Assembly (NCBI GenBank): GCA_964533785.1
Contig: CAZHNG010000147.1
Span: 1-15,546, forward strand
From: JANQRV01 sp964533785
GTDB lineage: Bacteria > Bacteroidota > Bacteroidia > Chitinophagales > Saprospiraceae
DNA: 15,546 nt
Reading direction: 5' to 3'
Of this stretch, positions 1-7,445 are shown piece after piece (the stretch's first letter is position 1; every line of letters begins with the position of its first letter). The notes under the pieces were generated by a model. The model did not search any database. It saw only the letters and a program-made list of their open reading frames with translations, and was not told the origin of the DNA. A program made the position numbers and the translations under genes.

Positions 1-119
1 AACACTAAATTATCTTTTTTGATGGGCTCTTTTTCCGCAGCTCGGCGTTACAAAAAGCTTACAGAACCCCGGCTATGTGCGCTTTTTGCGCCTTGATCAG
101 CGAAAAAATCCCCTTAATC

Positions 120-140
120 AAAAAAGCAATTTAATATTGC
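120..140 (-). terminator. Candidate intrinsic terminator after the EamA transporter gene
   Basis: Read on the minus strand, a GCAAT / ATTGC stem with a 5-nt loop (126-140) is followed directly by six T residues. It lies 9 nt beyond the transporter stop codon, where a terminator for the rsmE-transporter unit would be expected. The stem is short and AT-rich, so it would be weak. A second small GCGC / GCGC hairpin with a T5 loop lies at 79-91. I see no gene in 1-148. Confidence 0.45.
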
Positions 141-148
141 TCTACTAC

Positions 149-1051
149 TTACTTCGATGAATTGATAAAAAACACACCCAATAAAAGTACAATTGCCGCA
201 ATAATTGATTGCAGGGTAATGATCTCATCTCTCAGCCACCAACCAAGTAGGATGGCAATGATGGGATTAACATAAGTACTAGTGGCTACTTTATCGGGAG
301 AAACGTTTTTGAGTAAATAATTAAAGGCGGTAAAGACCACTATCCCCCCGAATATAACCAGGAAACCCAGAGAACCCCAGGTTTTTAAACTTAAGGAAAA
401 CCAATCAACCGAAGGTTCACGGGTGATGAAGCTTACCAATAGCAGAAAAATTCCACCGGATAACATTTGGTATCCTGAACTGAGCATTTGTGGTCTGGGA
501 AGATCAGACTTGTTGACGAAAATGGTGGCGTATCCCCAGCAAAACATACTTATTATTACGGCCAATATTCCCCTCCAGTCCTGGTCACCCGATATGATCG
601 TTTTTTGCCCTACCAATAAATAAACACCTACAATGCCCAGGAAGACTCCAAAAAACGCTCTTTTTGCAGGGCGGGATCCATTAAAGAACCACATCATAAA
701 AACGATGATCAGGGGTTCGATTGATAAAAATAAAGCGACAAAGCCCGAATCTAGATACTGGAGCGCCCAGGCTACTCCTCCGGTCCCCATACCCAGAAAT
801 AACACCCCTGCAATAAGGGCATTTTTAATTTCTAACCAGGAACTCGACCGATATTGCCGGCTTAAACCTACAATGATCAAGCTAAGAGCCATCGCCACCA
901 GAAAGCGGGAGCCCGCCATTTTAAAAGGGGGAATTTCTTCTACTGCAAAAGCGACAAAAAGGTAGACACCGCCCCACACAATATAAATGACGGCGAAGGA
1001 AAGAATAATTAGAAATAGGGATGCTTGGGTATTCGATTGATTTGTTGCCAT
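149..1051 (-). CDS. EamA/DMT-family membrane transporter
   Basis: A 300-residue, very hydrophobic protein with about ten predicted membrane spans arranged as two homologous halves, as in the drug/metabolite transporter superfamily (EamA, formerly DUF6). The first half carries the family-like YIVWGG segment in helix 1 and a proline-rich loop followed by SRF at the start of helix 2. The second half repeats this pattern with a WGYATIF segment. Such proteins export metabolites or amino acids across the inner membrane; the substrate cannot be read from sequence. I place the start at the ATG at 1051 (MATNQSN), not at the in-frame ATG at 1084, because the longer form runs into the rsmE coding region and adds a non-hydrophobic leader. 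The chosen ATG shares one base with the rsmE stop (TAATG), which suggests translational coupling and one transcript. Confidence 0.9.
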   Translation of the reverse strand: MATNQSNTQASLFLIILSFAVIYIVWGGVYLFVAFAVEEIPPFKMAGSRFLVAMALSLIIVGLSRQYRSSSWLEIKNALIAGVLFLGMGTGGVAWALQYLDSGFVALFLSIEPLIIVFMMWFFNGSRPAKRAFFGVFLGIVGVYLLVGQKTIISGDQDWRGILAVIISMFCWGYATIFVNKSDLPRPQMLSSGYQMLSGGIFLLLVSFITREPSVDWFSLSLKTWGSLGFLVIFGGIVVFTAFNYLLKNVSPDKVATSTYVNPIIAILLGWWLRDEIITLQSIIAAIVLLLGVFFINSSK

Positions 1052-1761
1052 TAAGTATCTTTCATAAAATTGATAAACGCACAAACGGCAATGGCCGCGG
1101 TTTCTGTTCTCAGCCGGGTATCACCGAGACTAACCGGTGTAAACCCGTTATTCAGGGCATAGTCTACCTCACTTTTAGCAAAACCGCCTTCCGGGCCGAT
1201 TAACACAGTCACATTTTGTCCGGGCCGGTAAGCATCTTTTAATAACTGTTTCTCCTGCTCATGAATATGGGGGATAAGTTTAAAGGGGGATTCATCTTTC
1301 GACTGCAGATCCACCCAATCTTGATAAGACTGAAGGTCGTTTAATCGGGGAAGATGGGTGTTGAGCGACTGTTTCATGGCAGCAATTAACAGTTTCTGTA
1401 AACGATCGTAGCGCAATTTTTTTCGCTCCGAATTTTCACTCAGCAGCAGGGAGATTTCATTGATACCCAGTTCCGTTGCCTTTTCCAGAAACCATTCAAC
1501 GCGGTCGATATTTTTGGTGGGAACAATGCCAATGTGCAGGTAAGGTCTGTGCGGAGGAAAACGATGTGTCTCTTGTATCGCTAACTGACAGCGGGATTTG
1601 CTGGTCGTCACCAACTCGGTGGTGAAAAGGTTCCCCTGGCCATCGGTCACCATTATTTCGTCGCCAACTTTTTTACGAAGTACTTGTACGCAGTGTTTGG
1701 CTTCCTGGTCTTCCAAAACGATCAAATCCTTTTCGCGGTTAGTTGCGTAGAATAATTGCAT
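1051..1761 (-). CDS. rsmE: 16S rRNA (uracil(1498)-N3)-methyltransferase RsmE
   Basis: A 236-residue protein, normal length for RsmE, which methylates N3 of U1498 in 16S rRNA using S-adenosylmethionine and acts on the 30S subunit. The N-terminal 70 residues form the PUA-like RNA-binding domain. The rest is a SPOUT knotted methyltransferase with KATELG near residues 94-99, IGPEGGF near 188-194 and SLGDTRLRTETA near 211-222, the last two forming the SAM-binding knot. I prefer the ATG at 1761 (MQLFYA) over the one at 1791 because MQxFYA is the usual family start. No Shine-Dalgarno sequence precedes it. It is the first gene of a two-gene unit with the EamA transporter, which starts within its stop codon; no functional link between the two is evident. 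Confidence 0.95.
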   Translation of the reverse strand: MQLFYATNREKDLIVLEDQEAKHCVQVLRKKVGDEIMVTDGQGNLFTTELVTTSKSRCQLAIQETHRFPPHRPYLHIGIVPTKNIDRVEWFLEKATELGINEISLLLSENSERKKLRYDRLQKLLIAAMKQSLNTHLPRLNDLQSYQDWVDLQSKDESPFKLIPHIHEQEKQLLKDAYRPGQNVTVLIGPEGGFAKSEVDYALNNGFTPVSLGDTRLRTETAAIAVCAFINFMKDT

Positions 1762-1951
1762 GATAATTAACTGGTTGAGCCCTGAATACAAACATCAGAG
1801 AGAAATTAGGAACATAATTGATCTTAAAAGCGGGTATGAGTATTTATCGACTTTTTTGTTGCGAATTATACAGGCCAGCATGGTGGACATTTACCCACAA
1901 CAATTTGATAGTCGGCGCCAAAGTTTTAGGTGTTTGTTTATCATTCTTTAC

Positions 1952-1959
1952 CAAAAATA
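1952..1959 (-). promoter_or_regulatory. Candidate -7 element for rsmE
   Basis: The minus strand reads TATTTTTG, an exact match to the Bacteroidota -7 consensus TAnnTTTG, about 190 nt upstream of the rsmE start and beyond the end of the biotin carboxylase gene. No clear TTG is seen at the matching -33 position, so support is partial. An 8-mer with six fixed bases can arise by chance in AT-rich DNA. Confidence 0.25.
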
Positions 1960-1964
1960 TGCCG

Positions 1965-2029
1965 GATGCCTGATGTTGAACCCGTCTAACCCAGGGCAGA
2001 TACCCAAACATGAAGATGTTTCAGGCATC
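1965..2029. repeat. 9-bp perfect inverted repeat between the biotin carboxylase gene and rsmE
   Basis: GATGCCTGA (1965-1973) pairs perfectly with TCAGGCATC (2021-2029) across a 47-nt loop, and the loop holds a small CCC-A-GGG hairpin near 1989-1995. It starts 8 nt downstream of the biotin carboxylase stop on the minus strand. It could protect or end that transcript, but there is no T-tract, so I do not call it an intrinsic terminator. Confidence 0.4.
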
Positions 2030-2036
2030 TTATTCC

Positions 2037-3482
2037 TCATCTATGCAAAGAAGGTACCTTAAGAATGCCTTGGTTCTTTTTGAAGGCATGTAGCGCAACT
2101 TTGGCGGCAACCTTAGCTTCTGCTTCAGAGATTTTGCCTACTTCGGGGGTAAAATAATTTTTAACAAAGTGAGTATCAAAATGTCCGCTGACAAAGCTAT
2201 GGTGGTTAAAAACGAATTTACCAAAGGGTAGGGTAGTGGCTACACCTTCAACCTCATACTGATCGATGGCTTCTTTCATTTTTTCTATTGCTGCTTGACG
2301 ATTAGGGCCATAGGTGATCAACTTCGCCAACATGGGGTCATAGTAAATGGGGATTTCCTGACCTTCGTAATAGCCATCGTCAACGCGTATATTTTCACCT
2401 TGCGGCGGGCGGTAGCGATTCAAGGTACCCACACTAGGCAGGAAATTGTTCTCAGGATCCTCCGCGTATACCCTTAGTTGTAGGGCGTGGCCATTGATAC
2501 TTAAATCATCCTGGGCATAATCAAGTGGTAGTCCCTGGGCTACTTTTATTTGTTGTTCCACCAGGTCTACGCCGGTAATAAGCTCCGTAACGGGATGTTC
2601 TACCTGTAGTCGCGTATTCATTTCCAGGAAGTAGTAATCGAGTTTATCATTAACGAGGAACTCAACGGTACCGGCACCAACGTAGTTACAAGCTTTTGCG
2701 ACATTAATGGCGTCCTGGCCCATTTTTTGGCGCAATTCCGGAGTCAGCACGGAAGAGGGCGCTTCTTCGATCACCTTCTGGTGACGTCTTTGGATACTAC
2801 ACTCTCTTTCAAAAAAATGGATGACGTTACCGTGCTGATCCGCCATGACCTGTATTTCAATATGCCGGGGAGAAGTGACGTATTTTTCGATGAGAACGGA
2901 ACCTTCGCCAAAAGCAGATTTGGCTTCACTGATGGCCCTTTCCATTTGTTCTGGCAGTTCCTCCAGGCTTTCCACGATTCTCATTCCTTTACCTCCACCA
3001 CCTGCAGAAGCTTTGATCAGTACCGGAAAACCGATGTCTTTGGCGATCTCAATGGCTTCATCCTTATTTTCAATGGCTTTTTCCGTACCAGGTACCAATG
3101 GGATACCGTATTTTAATACCGCTTTTTTGGCTGCCAGCTTACTCCCCATGGTCTCGATCGATTCAGGGTTGGGGCCAATAAAAATTAAACCGGCCTTTTG
3201 TACTTCGGCGGCGAAAGCTGCATTTTCACTTAAAAAGCCGTAACCAGGATGGATAGCATCAACATTTAATGATTTGGCTGCGGCTATGATTTTGTCCCCC
3301 CGCAGATATGAACTACTCGAAGGAGCAGGACCAAGGGATACCGCTTCATCAGCAAATAAAACGTGAGGAGCGGCACGGTCTACTTCAGAATAGACAGCAA
3401 CGGTGGCGATACCCATTTTTTTGATGGAGCGCATTACACGCAAGGCAATTTCGCCACGATTGGCAACTAATATTTTCTTCAT
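2037..3482 (-). CDS. accC: Biotin carboxylase subunit of an acetyl-/propionyl-CoA carboxylase
   Basis: A 481-residue ATP-grasp biotin carboxylase, which uses ATP and bicarbonate to carboxylate the biotin of a carrier protein. The N-terminal Rossmann-like domain begins KKILVANRGEIALR. The glycine-rich ATP loop ASAGGGGKG is near 158-166, RRHQKVIEEAPS near 232-243 and EMNTRLQVEHPVTE near 287-300, so the usual active-site Lys, Glu, Asn and Arg are all present. It is about 30 residues longer than E. coli AccC, ending in a Lys/Ala-rich tail after FDTHFVKNYF. There is no biotinyl (MKM-type) domain, so a separate carrier and carboxyltransferase must be encoded elsewhere. Whether the enzyme serves acetyl-CoA (lipid synthesis) or propionyl-CoA cannot be settled here; the C-terminal form suggests the acyl-CoA carboxylase type. 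It lies 9 nt after ald, probably co-transcribed. Confidence 0.9.
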   Translation of the reverse strand: MKKILVANRGEIALRVMRSIKKMGIATVAVYSEVDRAAPHVLFADEAVSLGPAPSSSSYLRGDKIIAAAKSLNVDAIHPGYGFLSENAAFAAEVQKAGLIFIGPNPESIETMGSKLAAKKAVLKYGIPLVPGTEKAIENKDEAIEIAKDIGFPVLIKASAGGGGKGMRIVESLEELPEQMERAISEAKSAFGEGSVLIEKYVTSPRHIEIQVMADQHGNVIHFFERECSIQRRHQKVIEEAPSSVLTPELRQKMGQDAINVAKACNYVGAGTVEFLVNDKLDYYFLEMNTRLQVEHPVTELITGVDLVEQQIKVAQGLPLDYAQDDLSINGHALQLRVYAEDPENNFLPSVGTLNRYRPPQGENIRVDDGYYEGQEIPIYYDPMLAKLITYGPNRQAAIEKMKEAIDQYEVEGVATTLPFGKFVFNHHSFVSGHFDTHFVKNYFTPEVGKISEAEAKVAAKVALHAFKKNQGILKVPSLHR

Positions 3483-3491
3483 AAGTCTAAT

Positions 3492-4604
3492 TTACAAAAA
3501 TTGATCTACTGTATGATAATTCATATCGAAAGCTTCCGCCACGCTTTTATAAACAATTTTTCCATTGATCACATTTAAACCCGACTTAAGGGCTTGGTTC
3601 TCCCGGCACGCTTTTTTCCAACCTTTGTTTGCCAATTGTATGGCATAGGGGAATGTAGCATTGGTCAAAGCAATGGTTGAGGTATACGGTACTGCTCCCG
3701 GCATATTGGCAACGCAGTAATGCACCACATCATCAATGACATAAATGGGGTCCTCATGAGTTGTGGGCCGGCAGGTCTCTATACAACCGCCTTGGTCTAC
3801 GGCTACGTCGACGAGCACGGTCCCTTTTTGCATGGGTTTTAGCATGTCTTTGGTGATTAACTTAGGGGCTCGTGCTCCATGGATCAATACTGCTCCGATG
3901 ATGAGATCATGTGTTTCGATCAGGCTTCTGATATTGAGTTCATTAGAAAATAAAGTGGTGACATTGGCGGGCATGATATCGGCTAAATGGCGCAATCTCG
4001 GCAGGTCGATATCTAAGATAGTAACATCCGCTCCGAGGCCGGAGGCCATTTTTGCCGCTTGTGCGCCAACAATGCCGCCGCCTAAAATCATTACTTTGGC
4101 GGGCGCAACTCCGGGTACTCCTCCTAATAAAATCCCTTTACCCTGCATGGGGCGTTCTAGATATTTGGCGCCTTGCTGAACGGCCATTCTGCCGGCAACT
4201 TCCGACATGGGAACGAGCAAGGGTAGAGAACGATCCGGTAATTCTACCGTTTCGTAGGCCAGACAGGTCGCGCCGCTGTTGATCATTGCTTTGGTCAAAG
4301 GCTCGTAAGAGGCGAAGTGGAAATAAGTGAATACCAATTGTCCGGCTTTGATCAAATCGTATTCCTGCCCGATTGGTTCTTTGACCTTTATGATCATTTC
4401 TGCAATATCATAGACTGCTTCCAGTGTTGGTAACATCTTGGCACCCGACTTTTGGTAAGCTTCATCTTTAAAGCCACTACCTTCCCCTGCGGTAGACTGT
4501 ATGTATACCTCATGGCCACGTTTGGTTAATTCCAAAGTGCCGGCCGGCGTCAATGCGACTCTGTTTTCGTTTGTCTTTATTTCTTTAGGTACTCCTATGA
4601 TCAT
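3492..4604 (-). CDS. ald: Alanine dehydrogenase (NAD+)
   Basis: A 370-residue protein of typical Ald length. It catalyses reversible oxidative deamination of L-alanine to pyruvate and ammonia with NAD+, in the cytoplasm. The known catalytic and substrate-binding positions of bacterial alanine dehydrogenases are present at the expected numbers: Arg15 (NENRVALTP), Lys75 (KVKEP), His96 (YFHFASYEP) and Asp270 (VDVAVDQGG). The NAD-binding Rossmann segment VMILGGGIVGAQAA is at about 171-184, with Asp198 at the end of the second strand. The gene starts 51 nt after the mqnD stop and ends 9 nt before the biotin carboxylase start. Making pyruvate next to a biotin carboxylase gene may be coincidental. 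The related transhydrogenase alpha subunit is ruled out by length and by the catalytic residues. Confidence 0.95.
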   Translation of the reverse strand: MIIGVPKEIKTNENRVALTPAGTLELTKRGHEVYIQSTAGEGSGFKDEAYQKSGAKMLPTLEAVYDIAEMIIKVKEPIGQEYDLIKAGQLVFTYFHFASYEPLTKAMINSGATCLAYETVELPDRSLPLLVPMSEVAGRMAVQQGAKYLERPMQGKGILLGGVPGVAPAKVMILGGGIVGAQAAKMASGLGADVTILDIDLPRLRHLADIMPANVTTLFSNELNIRSLIETHDLIIGAVLIHGARAPKLITKDMLKPMQKGTVLVDVAVDQGGCIETCRPTTHEDPIYVIDDVVHYCVANMPGAVPYTSTIALTNATFPYAIQLANKGWKKACRENQALKSGLNVINGKIVYKSVAEAFDMNYHTVDQFL

Positions 4605-4655
4605 TTTGTGGTTCTATTTGATGATGATCGCCAAAATTAGAGAAGAATTATGGAA

Positions 4656-5486
4656 TTATCCTATAAATATGTCATCTTGAATATCAGAAATAATTTTCTT
4701 TTCCCTGGCCATGTCCATCATTTTGTACACAGCAGCCTTACCCCGGGAGCCTAGATCCTTTGTGTAGTCATTGACGTAGAGGTTGATATGTTGTTGGATA
4801 ACATGAGGGTTCATTTCCTGGGCATGTTTTTTTACAAATGCTTCGGAGCTGTCGGGGTGAGTAAAAGCAAAGGCTACACTTTCCCGCATGACTTGATTGA
4901 TCTTTTGTTTTAATTCTTCAGGTAAGTTTCTTTTTACAATGATACCTCCCAAAGGGATGGGCATTTGGGTAGTTTGTTCCCAAAATTCACCCAGGTCCAT
5001 TAATTTTATCAATCCTTTTTGTTGGTAGGTGAAGCGATTTTCGTGGATGATCAATCCTGCATCTACCTCACCGTTCAAAACGGCATTCTCAATTTCAGAA
5101 AAGAGCATGATCTCTTTTTGCCTGGCGTTCGGATAAGCGAGACTAAGAAGAAAATTGGCGGTGGTATACTTGCCGGGAATAGCTATTTTGGCATCATCAA
5201 TAGCTGAATGGGGAATCAGTTCTTTGGCGATGAGTAGCGGGCCAACTTGCTCTCCCAATGCACTGCCAGCATCTAATAGTTGATAAGGACCAGTCAGGTG
5301 TGCGAAGGCATGGAAGCTTATTTTGGTGATCGATAGTTCTTCGGCAAATGCTTTTCGGTTCAGTTCTTCCACATCCAGCATGACCTTTTCAAATTCCAGC
5401 CCCAAAGTATCGATCTTATGGTGAACCATGGCGTCAAAAATAAATGTATCGTTAGGGCAAGGAGAAAAGCCGAGAGATAAACGCAT
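4656..5486 (-). CDS. mqnD: 1,4-dihydroxy-6-naphthoate synthase MqnD (futalosine pathway)
   Basis: A 276-residue protein of the periplasmic-binding-protein-like fold used by MqnA and MqnD. It begins RLSLGFSPCPNDTFIFDAM, the characteristic MqnD start, followed by the SFHAFAHL segment near 58-64, GKYTTANFLL near 105-114 and GLIIHENRF near 144-152. His148 in IIHE matches the active-site histidine described for MqnD. The enzyme converts cyclic dehypoxanthinyl futalosine to 1,4-dihydroxy-6-naphthoate in menaquinone synthesis, so this organism uses the futalosine route rather than the o-succinylbenzoate route. None of mqnA, mqnB or mqnC is in the window, so the pathway genes are scattered. It sits in the middle of the five-gene minus-strand cluster, 51 nt from each neighbour. 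No signal peptide, so cytoplasmic. Confidence 0.93.
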   Translation of the reverse strand: MRLSLGFSPCPNDTFIFDAMVHHKIDTLGLEFEKVMLDVEELNRKAFAEELSITKISFHAFAHLTGPYQLLDAGSALGEQVGPLLIAKELIPHSAIDDAKIAIPGKYTTANFLLSLAYPNARQKEIMLFSEIENAVLNGEVDAGLIIHENRFTYQQKGLIKLMDLGEFWEQTTQMPIPLGGIIVKRNLPEELKQKINQVMRESVAFAFTHPDSSEAFVKKHAQEMNPHVIQQHINLYVNDYTKDLGSRGKAAVYKMMDMAREKKIISDIQDDIFIG

Positions 5487-5537
5487 GATAGTTATTTTGG
5501 TACTTTACAAAAACAGCTTCAAGTGAATAATGGTTTG

Positions 5538-6713
5538 TCAAAATAGTTGTACTCTTGCCAGCCCTTCTGAAAAATCTCTGATATCATAATAGCGTGTTTG
5601 AAAGGCAAATTCCATGGTCGGGGTTACACAAAAGATTCCCCTACGGTGAATAGCTACGCGGGCTACTCCTTCCTGATGCGGCCAAACCAGATCAAAAAGG
5701 GGCTCAATGATTTCCTGGCCCGATTCATTAAGATAGCCCCACTTTTCCCCCATCTGATAACCGGCATATCCTTCTGCGTATTTATATAGTGCATCGTATT
5801 TTATTGGCGTAACAGGGTTGTTATCCCGGTCAATAAAACCAAATTTTCCTTCTCGGATGACCATCCACCGGTTGGCATTGGCGTAGAGGATTTCATCATA
5901 TTGCGGCAGTACCTGGTAAGCTCCGCTCGTATCGATCAGGCCAAAGAATTCCTCTTCCTTTACTGCTGCCAATCCTTCTTGAAAAGATTTGGCACTCTTG
6001 TACTTAAATGGGATCAAAGTTTTGCCGTCAAGGTCCAGAAAACCGTAGCGATCCATTTTTTTGGCCGGCACCATACCTTCGGATGGAGATTGCAACCTTT
6101 GGTACTCCGGTTTAACAACAAATTGACCGTTAGTATCGATCAAGCCATAGGCGCCTTCCGATTTAACGGTAGCGAATCCGTTATTAAAATCTGATGCATT
6201 GGTAAAAGTTGCAGCAATGACCACCTGTCCCGTTTTATCTATATAGCCGTAGGATTGCTGCTTTCTGATCCTTGCTCTTCCTTCCTGAAAATCTTTTGCT
6301 TCTTCAAATTGGAGCGCTATGCTTTGCTGCCCGGTTTTATCAATGAAACCCATTTTATCTTCAAAGTTCTGCACACGGCCTAATCCTTCGGAGAAAGACC
6401 AGGCTCCTTTATAGTCAACGGGGATCACAATTTTACCAGTTGAATTAATATAGCCCCAACGTCCTTTGATCCTTACAACGGCCCAGCTTTCCTTGAAATC
6501 ACGGCTATCATCAAATTTTGCAGAAATGACTAGTTCTCCTTGTTTGTTGATATAGCCCCATTTGCGGTCGGCTTCAGCGTAGTCTTCTTCAACGGGAGGG
6601 AGTTCAATCGGTGCATCAGGATCGGTATTATTGTTGGCACCGGCATCGTCTTTTTGGCAGGAATAACTGAAGAAAATTACTGCAAAAAATACTAGTCTAA
6701 AGAAGGTATTCAT
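5538..6713 (-). CDS. WG-repeat surface lipoprotein
   Basis: A 391-residue protein with a hydrophobic N-terminus ending FFSYSCQKDD; Cys19 is a likely lipidation site, although the lipobox is relaxed (SYS before Cys). An acidic, Asn/Pro-rich linker follows to about residue 50. The rest is nine WG-type repeats with a strict 34-35-residue period: the W/Y/F-G-aromatic cores begin near 52, 86, 121, 155, 189, 223, 257, 291 and 325, and a degenerate tenth near 359 ends the protein. Each repeat reads roughly [WYF]G[YFL]I[DN]xxG followed by two short strands and an EG turn. WG-repeat proteins are widespread in Bacteroidota and have no settled function; binding or scaffolding at the cell envelope is an inference. 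The ATG at 6713 is preferred to the adjacent TTG at 6716. It starts 15 nt after the Nudix-type gene ends. Confidence 0.85.
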   Translation of the reverse strand: MNTFFRLVFFAVIFFSYSCQKDDAGANNNTDPDAPIELPPVEEDYAEADRKWGYINKQGELVISAKFDDSRDFKESWAVVRIKGRWGYINSTGKIVIPVDYKGAWSFSEGLGRVQNFEDKMGFIDKTGQQSIALQFEEAKDFQEGRARIRKQQSYGYIDKTGQVVIAATFTNASDFNNGFATVKSEGAYGLIDTNGQFVVKPEYQRLQSPSEGMVPAKKMDRYGFLDLDGKTLIPFKYKSAKSFQEGLAAVKEEEFFGLIDTSGAYQVLPQYDEILYANANRWMVIREGKFGFIDRDNNPVTPIKYDALYKYAEGYAGYQMGEKWGYLNESGQEIIEPLFDLVWPHQEGVARVAIHRRGIFCVTPTMEFAFQTRYYDIRDFSEGLARVQLF

Positions 6714-6728
6714 CAAGTACGAAAATAT

Positions 6729-7445
6729 TTAAATTTCAAAATCGAAGCCCCTTTTTAATAAATTGTTATAATTGCTTTCGAATAATTCTTGGTATTTTTC
6801 CTGATCGAATGTGTACAACATCGCCGGACGGTGGGCCACTCCCTTTTGTTTGCCTACTTTTTTTAAAACTCCCATTTTGAGTATGCGGGTACGAAAATTA
6901 CGCTTATTCAGCTTGCCGACTCCAAGGATCGTTTCGTAGAGTTTCTGTAGTTGAGAAAGCGTGAATACCTTAGGCAATAGCTCAAAACCTATGGGTTGGT
7001 ACCTTACCTTTGAGCGCAATCGATTGATAGCGCTGTCTACGATCTCATCATGATCAAAAGCCAGATCCGGCAGTGCGTTAATGTCAAACCAATTCACCCC
7101 TTCTGCATCAGAAGAAGCTTGAACGGGATGATTAACGAGATTGACCAAAGCATAGTAAGCAACACTGACTACCCTTCCCCTCGGATCGCGATCAGGACGA
7201 CCAAAGGTGAACAACTGTTCAATGAATACATCCTTTAATCCCGTTTCTTCTTTTAATTCTCTCAGGGCTGCAGTTTCAAGGTCTTCATTCATGTCGACAA
7301 AACCTCCCGGCAATGCCCAGGAATGTTGAAAGGGAGGACGCCCTCTTTGTATCAGCAATACTTTCAGCACATGGCTTTCATCTAACCCAAAAATAATGCA
7401 ATCTACCGTCAAAGCCGGCCTCGGATGATCATAACAATAGGACAT
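6729..7445 (-). CDS. Nudix-domain transcriptional regulator or hydrolase (NrtR-like architecture)
   Basis: A 238-residue protein with an N-terminal Nudix domain (about 10-145) and a C-terminal domain (about 155-238) matching the winged-helix domain of NrtR-type regulators, which control NAD or sugar metabolism genes and sense nucleotide-sugar-like ligands. The Nudix box is intact: G48, E54, R62-E63-L64, E66-E67, G69-L70, fitting GX5EX7REUXEEXGU. Many regulators of this family have lost catalysis; this one could still hydrolyse a substrate such as ADP-ribose. The C-terminal part has FTLSQLQKLYETILG followed by KRNFRTRILKMGVLKK, a plausible helix-turn-helix. It leads the five-gene minus-strand cluster and faces a 348-bp divergent region holding a near-palindrome. 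Which genes it regulates is not known; self-regulation of the cluster is an inference. Confidence 0.85.
   Translation of the reverse strand: MSYCYDHPRPALTVDCIIFGLDESHVLKVLLIQRGRPPFQHSWALPGGFVDMNEDLETAALRELKEETGLKDVFIEQLFTFGRPDRDPRGRVVSVAYYALVNLVNHPVQASSDAEGVNWFDINALPDLAFDHDEIVDSAINRLRSKVRYQPIGFELLPKVFTLSQLQKLYETILGVGKLNKRNFRTRILKMGVLKKVGKQKGVAHRPAMLYTFDQEKYQELFESNYNNLLKRGFDFEI

Noticed and set aside
79..91. GCGC-TTTTT-GCGC hairpin as the main terminator after the EamA transporter gene
   Set aside because: The stem is only 4 bp and no T-tract follows it on the minus strand; the 120-140 hairpin with six T residues is the better candidate.
1760..2062. 100-codon plus-strand open frame spanning the gap between rsmE and the biotin carboxylase gene
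   Set aside because: It overlaps the ends of both flanking genes on the opposite strand, has no recognisable domain, and its composition looks like translated AT-rich spacer. The gap is better explained as rsmE leader plus an inverted repeat.
2727..3243. Long plus-strand open frames opposite the biotin carboxylase gene
   Set aside because: They are antisense shadows of a strongly supported gene with intact catalytic motifs, and their translations show no domain.
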